From Chiridota heheva (Eukaryota; Echinodermata; Holothuroidea; Apodida; Chiridotidae), in the NCBI GenBank assembly GCA_020152595.1, contig JAIGNY010003759.1:57501-121500 (forward strand): DNA of 64,000 bases, given 5' to 3'. The notes under the pieces are model-generated. The model saw nothing but the letters and a program-made list of their open reading frames with translations. It did not search any database and had not been told where the DNA came from. Positions 52,079-64,000 of this stretch are shown here, piece after piece (within the stretch, counting starts at the first letter, position 1; every line of letters begins with the position of its first letter). A program made the position numbers and the translations under genes.

Positions 52079-54180
52079 AAAAGATTTGATGTCTTTATAC
52101 AAATTGAATGCCTCAATTATAGCAGTGGATTGCTGACTGGCTAAATGCATCCATCGTTGCAAGGGAAACTGGACAGTTGGAAGAACTAAGCTATGTTTAT
52201 TTTAGAAAACAGAGAGATACATCTTTTTTTCTTATGTTATAAGCAGTTCTAGGCGGGATTTTGTGAGGTTGTTAGGGAAGGGAGGGGGAGGAGGAGGACA
52301 TTTCCTCGCCACTTTTCCGTATTTACATCCTGTTCATGTTAAATCTATGTGTAGCTTAGTGAGATTTTCTGACTTTATCCCCCCCCCTCCCCAAAAAGAT
52401 TAATTGATTTCGAAAATCAATTACAAAAGGTCCAACGTCCGAAAATTTTCAAAATTTGTACTGACTCTTATCAGCTTGTGGCTACTCTATTGAATAGAAC
52501 TGGTTTGGTTGTTGTGCTATTAATTTCACGAAATGCCTCGTCATAATTAAATGCTTCGTCATAATCACAGCCATAATTCTACGTCCAGGGACTCCAGCCT
52601 CCACAAAATATGAGGGTTTGGTACCGCAGAGAATTCAGGGTGGAGCGTTACCCCAATTATGACGTTATCAAAAAGTAGGTATTTTATTTTCAAACTATTA
52701 CTCTCAGGTAACAGATCCTATCCCTCTGTCCCGAGAATTAAGGCCCTCATCATAATCGGTTTACATGGTCTATAAGCTGTCATTCTGTCATTCATAGGGG
52801 AAAATCGCGAGGGTGGGTGTATGTTTCCACTCCTCCTACATACACATTTTTGCACCACTTGACCAACTATACTCCAAAATTTATAAGAAAATATTTGCTC
52901 ATATGCATACAGGCAGTTGCGACGGCAGGATGTTGGTCATGGGGACAAGAAAGGGGCAATTTTGTCTCATAAGGGAGGGGGAGGGGGGGGAGGAATTATA
53001 TATCGGACAAAATATGTCATTTCAAAAATTCTAGGGGGAAAGTAGGGGCTAAAGGATCTCGTGGGTGCAAATCCACTGCATACAGGATATTGTGATTATT
53101 TTTAATAATTAATCTTGAATAGTTCGCTGAAGCTGAGCGACCACTATAGACAGATAAATGAAAGAGAAAGTATTTTGACGCAACAGAGTCATAAAAAGGT
53201 TATCGCCTCAAAATATGAACCTTTTAGAAAAATCATGCACATTTGCACCTTTTGGGAGCCGTTGGAGAGGGGTGGGGTCGTGCCACCCCTGGCTGTAGGC
53301 CTACACAGCAGCTGGATAGATCCCCGATCCATATCCGTAAAGGCAATTCATGTGTGGAATAGTGGATGTTCATTAAGAATGTAGAAAATTGATCCCATTT
53401 TCCGCTGCCCCTCACCTATAGCTACGCCGCTGATTCCGTTCTCTGAATAGAACTTGTTCGGTCGTTGTATCAAATTTGCATTAAATGGTTTCATAATAAG
53501 ATCGCACTTTCCTCTACAAAATGGGAGGGACTGGAGGAGGAAATTTGGTGATGGAGTTTTCCCCAAAGAAGATTAAGCAAGGGTTGCGTCAGAATTTGAC
53601 CGACGAGGTCTAGCATCCCTGATCATTTCCTATCACTCCACCCTGGTGTTAGGTTGTCTGTTTTTGTACCACAGTGGTCTGTGATGGAACGTGCACGCAG
53701 ACGATGCAACCATTGCCCCTTCTTTTGTCTGTGTCTAATCTTCTTAAGATGCTATCTTAATGTGCACCCTCCTAAACTTTCAGCAGGGGAAGAGGAACAC
53801 GAGACCGGTGCAAGGCACAACCTTGTTTTCCGGAGATTATCGCTTTTGCAATTTTGGGAGGCCACTTTTTATATAAAAGATTCTGCTTCACATTTTGCAA
53901 TATTTTTTAACTTAAAGCTACGGTACCCTCCACTTATTTTCACACCCTCAGAATCACTTGTTCATAAAGGTTACTTTGTAGCTGGAGATTATTCTTCAGG
54001 TTGTCTGAATTCTGCCTCATTGTTATCGCCGAACAGTTGATCAAACTCGGTTAATCATTTTTAGGGCCAACGGACAGAAGCATATGTCTATCTGTCTATG
54101 CACGCAGTAATGTGTTTACTGATGAAATATAACAATCAGAACCCCCTTCGTCTCTGTTAAATACAGGGTGGCACCCTGTC
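52079..54180. other. No supported gene
   Basis: The longest frame (53654-54040, plus, 128 codons) has an acceptor-like site and mixed composition but matches no family I know. GC-rich patches at 52260-52300, 52975-52995 and 53265-53290 look like parts of dispersed repeats. Confidence 0.4.
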
Positions 54181-54185
54181 TGTGA

Positions 54186-54365
54186 AATCTGGCCCCCGAC
54201 GGGGACAACTGCTCCCCCATCGGGAATATCTAGGCCCCGTCGGGGAATTTTTCAATTCGTTAGGGAGTGATAGCAAAATATTGGGCAAATATTTGTTCTC
54301 GAATTTTAGCCTCCCACGCTGGCCCCACCTGATGGGGCTCCTCCGTCAGACAGTCAAAGGTCAGA
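54186..54365. repeat. GC-rich inverted-repeat patch
   Basis: CCCCCGACGGGG (54195-54206), CCCCATCGGG and CCCCGTCGGGG (54235-54245), then CCCCACCTGATGGGG (54323-54337), form overlapping palindromes in otherwise AT-rich DNA; probably a transposon end. Confidence 0.5.
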
Positions 54366-54795
54366 GAGGCTAGCTTTCGTCGGATTTTTTTTTGCGCCAA
54401 CCAGGTATAATCAAAGTTAAGTTTTACCTCACTGGAATCATTGTATACATATGCCACTTAAACTCGCTTTTCATCCTGGTCATCTTAACTCATTATTACG
54501 TAACGTTTCTGCTTATCCTCTATTTAATTATGTTTAAAGTCGTTTTTGATGTGAAATACATATATCCGTGCAATACATCTCAAAACTACAGACAATTACG
54601 TTCCGAACCCAAATGTGTTTGTTTCGTACTTATCATCAAATCACATCATGTTACGCACCAACAGTGTGGGAGGGGGAAGGGGGTGGGGTAGTCACGCTGA
54701 GATAAAAAAAAAGATAACCATACAAAAGATATACATTCGGAAAAAGTGGGGACAAATTCCCACATTTCTCCCTCCCCCTCTCCCGCCTATGATGT
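54366..54795. other. No gene seen
   Basis: No supported feature; G-rich patch at about 54667-54685. Confidence 0.4.
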
Positions 54796-55065
54796 TACAC
54801 TCTAAAAAAACTACACCAGTTGTGTAAAATCTTACACAACAGCTGTTTATACAGTGCACCTAGAAAACGTGTAGAAATAACACAACCAGTGTTTTTTTTT
54901 GTTAAAAAAATAAAAAAAAGTGTAATACTTACCACTCACCGTGTAAAATCAACACATGTGTTTAATAGCTAGAACAATAGTTGTGTAAAGCGAACCCAAT
55001 ACCTGTTTTAAATATAAGGTAATTATTAGTTATGTAAAATTGACAGATAGTTGTGAAGCAGGGGC
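54796..55065. repeat. Cluster of TTGTGTAA / TTACACAA motifs
   Basis: Motifs TTGTGTAAAAT, TTACACAAC, GTGTAGAAAT, ACACAACCAGTGTT, GTGTAAAATCAACACA and TTGTGTAAAG recur every 20-45 bases in both orientations. This is the type of dispersed, two-orientation motif found in subterminal regions of DNA transposons; ends not identified. Confidence 0.55.
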
Positions 55066-55638
55066 CTCAAAAGAGATCCCATCTCTCAACACCAAATCGA
55101 GTCCCTGTATGTCAGAGACGATAGCATTACAAGACAAGCTCACAATTTGCATGTAATGAAGAATAGTTTAAGTCTAAGATTTCATAAATTTCATTTGACT
55201 AAAAAATGTAGTGATAACTTAAAATCAAAATATTTTTACTCTTCTTAATCTCCACTAAATAAGTTTGATTTGAGTAAAGCATACTTTCTCTTATAAATTA
55301 GTTTAGAAATAAGCTTTTTATACAAAGCAGATTGATGCAAATCTTTGAAAAAAGATGTATTCAGATACATCTTTTCAAACTCAGCCTCATTTTTAGCTGT
55401 GTAATTTTGATCCATAATAGAATGGACGTTACACATGAAATGTGTAAATATCTCTACATAACTTTTTTTTTTTTAGAGTTACGTAACACCATATATTGTA
55501 TGCCTGCTTCATATTCTTTTCTTTTCAAATCTTTCCTTTTTTTCATATTATTTATCAATCTTATAGATTTTGATCTTAACATTACTCCAACCGACATATG
55601 CCTTATCACTCCCTGTCGGAGCTTTGGCCATGGTCAAA
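55066..55638. other. No gene seen
   Basis: Frames at 55245-55664 lack domain or splice support. Confidence 0.4.
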
Positions 55639-55865
55639 TTCTCTTAACTTTACTTGTTTACTAAGTTACATTAATCACACCCGTTCAAGATTTTCTGGGA
55701 CAAGACGTATTGTCTTAACTTTACCAAGTTACTTTTATCACTTCCCTTTAATAGTTTCTGCGACAAGACTCCATGAGGAGCGATGACATCTTGTCTTAAC
55801 TTTACTAAGTCACTTTTAATCACATCCCTTTAAGATTTCCTGGGATAATACTCCTTGAGCCATCT
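55639..55865. repeat. ~75-90-bp tandem repeat x 3
   Basis: Three copies carrying TCTTAACTTTACT/C, AAGTxACxTTxATCAC, CCCTTTAA/CCGTTCAAGATTT and TGGGACAAGAC. Confidence 0.8.
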
Positions 55866-56600
55866 AACAAAGGAGGTAGCCCAGGAACCATTGCTTGTAC
55901 ACCTAAACAGAGCAACTGAAGACTTGAAAATTCACATGTTTTCACCACTTTGAATAAAGTCACCCTTAAACGTTTGTTCTGTAAATATTAGGTTGAAAAA
56001 CACAATATGGCTAATCCCGTCTTTTACAAGTTTAAATGAGTTTATTTCTTTGGAAGTATTTTCCTAGGAATTCAGAAGCTTGAAGGAAGGAAAGCTGATA
56101 TTTTCGGATTAAATATATTCTTTATTCTTAGTACAGGGACTTTTCATCATCATCAGTCTGATTTTTAGATAATCTGTTGGAATACGAATCATTTTTGTGA
56201 GTAGAATTAAAATCAAAATCATCTTTATGGGTATAGGATAATTCTGTTACACTTTCTAAAGGAATATAATATATTCATGACGGAGTGGAGTGAATGTTTG
56301 TGGAATCTAGATAATTGTAAACTGGTAAATATGGAACATTTTGAGTGACTTAGTGAGAATCCATCTAAGTCACCGTTAATACCGTTATCATTTTAAGAAT
56401 GGTATTAACCAGCTTAACAATGTTTTTGGAATAATTGAGCTGATGTTGGAAAACGGATAAAAGAGGACACAATGAGGGCGAGGTGAGTATGTCTTTAAAA
56501 CAATTTCCACATATCTCTCCCTCATCATATATCGTTACAATTTTGGTGACAAAATTCAATTGTATCATGATGCATATTGATGCATCATGATGCATCATGT
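55866..56600. other. No gene seen; short palindrome
   Basis: 56566-56598 holds overlapping TGATGCAT/ATGCATCA motifs capable of hairpin formation at the edge of the AT array. No coding support elsewhere. Confidence 0.45.
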
Positions 56601-56601
56601 G

Positions 56602-57537
<936 letters not shown>

Positions 57538-58408
57538 TGTAAACCGGTATTTCAGTGGATGTATTCCATTCCAGCCTAGAATACCTATATCTCCCCCACC
57601 CCAGAGGCGTTGGAAGCGGGGACAGGGCAATTTTTTTTCAGGATTTACTTTCCCAATTGATGTTTCCCTGAGCGTTCCTACCCCCGCTTCACCCCCAATA
57701 CGTGTGTCATTGCCAGTCTGCCAGTTGTAACTTCAGAACTTGGTAGTCATATTCCTTCTACTTCCGACAACAGTGCCAGACTTATTATCTTTTTTCTCGG
57801 TCTTTGTTTAAAGCTTTTAAGTACATGTGTTAGTTGGCATGCTTGCAGAGGTATACTGCATCTGCAGATCTGTGTGGTCTCTCAGGTATACTGCATCTGT
57901 GTGGTCTCTCGCCATTAGCATTAATAGTTTGTGCATCTGATCAGATTGAGTCACATCGATCTTTGCACACGTTCTTAACTACCTGTCTGCCACGATATTG
58001 TAAAATGTCAAGGCTTATAATAAATACAATCGATTTGTTTTCGACATTCACCAATTAGGCCTATACATTTTAACATTCGGCAGCCAGTAACACTAACAAT
58101 AAGATTATTTGCTAGGAAAGGGAATTGAGTGCATTAGCATCTGTAAAAGAATTCTCCTGTAAGCTGGTATATATTGGCGCAATTGTTTCTCAGGTCTGTT
58201 ATACACTGAATGGGTATAATATTCTTACTTGAGGTGCCTGAATTAGTACATTTTACCAATCCTGTGCAGGGCCGCCGAGACAATCGCAAGTAACTGAAAA
58301 TCTGGGCCCCTATATTGGAAAATTCTAAAGAGCAAAATAAGTCATCAATTTTATTTCTGTTCCAATTTTACACAGTTTTCGCCATTGTCAAGCTTGGGTT
58401 TTCACTCC
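57538..58408. other. No gene seen; small duplication
   Basis: GGTATACTGCATCTG with TGTGTGGTCTCTC is duplicated at 57850-57910. Nothing coding supported. Confidence 0.45.
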
Positions 58409-58508
58409 ATGTTTGAACGCACATTCCTGGGTTTCACAGCATGTTTGAACGCACATTCCTGGGTTTCACACATTCCTGGGTTTCACAGCTTGTTTGAACG
58501 CACATTCC
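58409..58508. repeat. 32-bp tandem repeat x ~3
   Basis: Unit ATGTTTGAACGCACATTCCT + GGGTTTCACAGC, with a 20-base partial copy between the second and third. Confidence 0.92.
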
Positions 58509-59250
58509 CGGGAAAATCCCCTCTAACACCCATATTATCGGCGGTACTGGTCCTGTGTATATGTTTGGGGGGGGGTTGACATTGGAAATTTCAGTTCGAA
58601 ATAGGCATATTGTCAGACTGTGTGAATAACCTATCCATCATAGAAACCGGTACTGCCGAAATAACAAAAGAAATCGCAAAGAATTCTTGATAATTCCTTT
58701 TGTTTCATGATTAACAGGAAAAATGAGAACAGATGAAAAGGAAAGTAATGGTCACTCGAGGTCAATAGTCCTTTCCAATGGCCACTTTCACAAAGCAGTC
58801 ATTAACACCATTGTCTAGAGCTACATTCCTGAAATTGCTTTGTATGAAAAGGCAAAGGATGATAATGAAAATCAATGACTGGATTTCGATTTATCTATTA
58901 AGAAGTTAGGGACTTAACTTCTTCTAAAGAAATGGGTGTTTGATTTGACATTACAGAGAGGATGTGATTTACGTATATCAAGGGTTGTGGGTCTGTAGGT
59001 CAATAAACCAATGCATGGGCAACTGTTCTCAATCACGTCGAGAAGTATAGCACCGACCTTATAGGCAGAAACAACTTCCTAATGAGCCTAAATCATTAGG
59101 AAATTTTAAATGTAACAATATTATTCAGACGCTTTTTATATAGCGTTCCTTATTCCATATTGGTTATACATCGGTGTCTTTTAAGCATCCATAGCGTACG
59201 GATAAGTACATATAGCCCTTGCTGTAATTTCCACTTCAACCCATTTAAAG
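58509..59250. other. No gene seen
   Basis: No supported feature. Confidence 0.45.
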
Positions 59251-59254
59251 TTTT

Positions 59255-59395
59255 CAACAAGATTGAACTGGGTTGAACTAGGATGAACTGGGTTTGAACT
59301 GGGTTCAAATAGGGCAAAGTAGATAACCCAGCTACCCAGTTCAACCTAGTCGTTCCAATTTCCAATAAAACTCAGTTCAACACAGTTGAACTGGA
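59255..59395. repeat. GAACTGGGTT repeats in both orientations
   Basis: Forward TTGAACTGGGTTGAACTAGG and GAACTGGGTTTGAACTGGGT (59262-59305) face reverse copies ACCCAGTTCAACCTAG and CTCAGTTCAACACAG (59334-59385), giving a potential hairpin with several alternative pairings. Likely a foldback element relic. Confidence 0.7.
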
Positions 59396-62424
<3,029 letters not shown>

Positions 62425-62462
62425 TATTTCTAAGCAATTAATGAATTATTTTCTAGTATTAA

Positions 62463-63205
62463 AATTAGTTCTTTTATCTTATCAAGAACTTATTCGAGTC
62501 TCATTCAGGACGTATACTTTTGTCTTATCAAGAACGAATACTTTGTCTTTTCAAGAACAAATATTTTATTTTTATGAAATACCAATTTCTTATGACAAAT
62601 GACTATTTTGTCTTATCAAGAAAGATTTTGTCTGATCAGGAACAAAAATTTTGTCTTATCAGAAACAAGTGTTTTGTCTTATCAGGAACAAATATTTTGT
62701 CTCATCAGAACAAATATTTTGTCTTATCAAGAACAACTATTCTGTTTTATAAAGAACAACTATTTGTTTTCCAGGAACAAATAATCTGTATTATCAAGAA
62801 CAAATATTCTTTCTTATCAAGAACAAATATTTTCTCTGCAAGGAACACATATATTGTCTTACAGGAGTAAGTATTTTGTCTTACCAGGAACAAATATCCG
62901 TCTTACAGGAACAAATATTTGTTTTTATACGGGTCTCATCCAGGTCTTATGGCAGGAACAAATATTTTGTCTTAACAGGAACGAATATTTTGTCTTAACA
63001 GGAACACATATTTTGTCTTATGGCAGGAACAAATATTTTGTCTTACCAAAAACAAATTGTTTTGTCTTACCAGGAACAAATAATTTGTCTTACCAAGAAC
63101 GAATACTTTGTCTGACCAAAACGGATATTTTCCTTCTCAATAAGGAATGTTTTGTCTTATCAACTGAGAACTAACATTTTGTTTTATCAGCGATTTTCCC
63201 ATAAC
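62463..63205. repeat. ~23-bp minisatellite, ~31 copies
   Basis: Unit AGGAACAAATATTTTGTCTT + AYC, alternating TTATCAAGAAC and TTACCAGGAAC variants and occasional longer units. Three plus frames of 60-116 codons over it are repeat artefacts. Confidence 0.94.
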
Positions 63206-63831
<626 letters not shown>

Positions 63832-64000
63832 GGGACATCATTATTGATTTGCATCTTTTTCTAATAACCATTTAAATAGCAACAACAAAAATTACCTGTG
63901 TTACAGTTGATCGTTTGACTGCAGCTTTTCATTTTTTAGGCTTTGAGATGACACTGCAAAACATGTAAACGTGTGGTGTCTATGAATTGGACTTTCTTCT
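63832..64000. other. No gene seen
   Basis: Window edge; no supported feature. Confidence 0.4.

Noticed and set aside
53654-54040. 128-codon plus-strand gene
   Set aside because: No recognisable domain, no repeat explanation, but no splice or promoter support either; length is within chance expectation for this base composition.
62520-63174. Frames with [13 protein letters not shown] motifs
   Set aside because: 23-bp minisatellite artefact.

Overview
This is an AT-rich, gene-poor, intron- and repeat-dominated eukaryotic sequence. Spliced exons, tRNA-derived SINEs with target-site duplications, decayed non-LTR retrotransposons, several inverted-repeat DNA transposons and many minisatellites point to an animal genome. 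The echinoderm/hemichordate/amphioxus type of marine deuterostome fits best, but that placement is inference and no single feature proves the species. Almost every open frame longer than 60 codons is a by-product of tandem repeats.

The best gene is a two-exon insulin/IGF/relaxin-superfamily peptide precursor on the + strand: exon 13702-13930 (signal peptide and B chain), a 6.5-kb intron, and exon 20402-20634 (C peptide, A chain, tail). The exons join in phase 1, the conserved insulin-gene intron phase, and give 153 residues. The A chain has the C-C-x3-C-x8-C signature plus an extra adjacent Cys, and the B chain also has an extra Cys, so this looks like an eight-cysteine insulin-like peptide. 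Its intron carries a three-copy 0.3-0.9 kb tandem duplication, one copy of which has exploded into a 590-bp AT array, together with a SINE, a foldback element and small tandem repeats.

Layout. 0-5.6 kb: tandem duplications, a 16-bp minisatellite, a weak terminal-exon candidate. 5.6-6.2 kb: 3' end of an RTE-like LINE with a GAT tail. 6.2-13.6 kb: mostly featureless with a four-unit tandem repeat. 13.7-20.6 kb: insulin-like gene. 22.1-23.2 kb: second LINE remnant (- strand) abutting a 27-bp minisatellite. 23.9-28.6 kb: degenerate repeats, second foldback copy. 28.67-36.71 kb: matched inverted CACTG termini that may bound one 8-kb CACTA/EnSpm-like element holding a 39-bp minisatellite, a tRNA-like SINE and a convincing terminal coding exon. 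37-41 kb: 15-bp minisatellite, duplicated block, a good first-exon candidate on the - strand. 42.2-42.8 kb: MITE. 45.3-47.5 kb: 28-bp minisatellite interrupted by a near-perfect palindromic transposon. 47.8-52.1 kb: two SINE copies that document a 3' transduction event. 52-64 kb: AT arrays, a 23-bp minisatellite, little else.

The genes do not form an operon or pathway. The interest lies in the unusual insulin-like peptide and in transposition histories that can be read at base resolution from target-site duplications.
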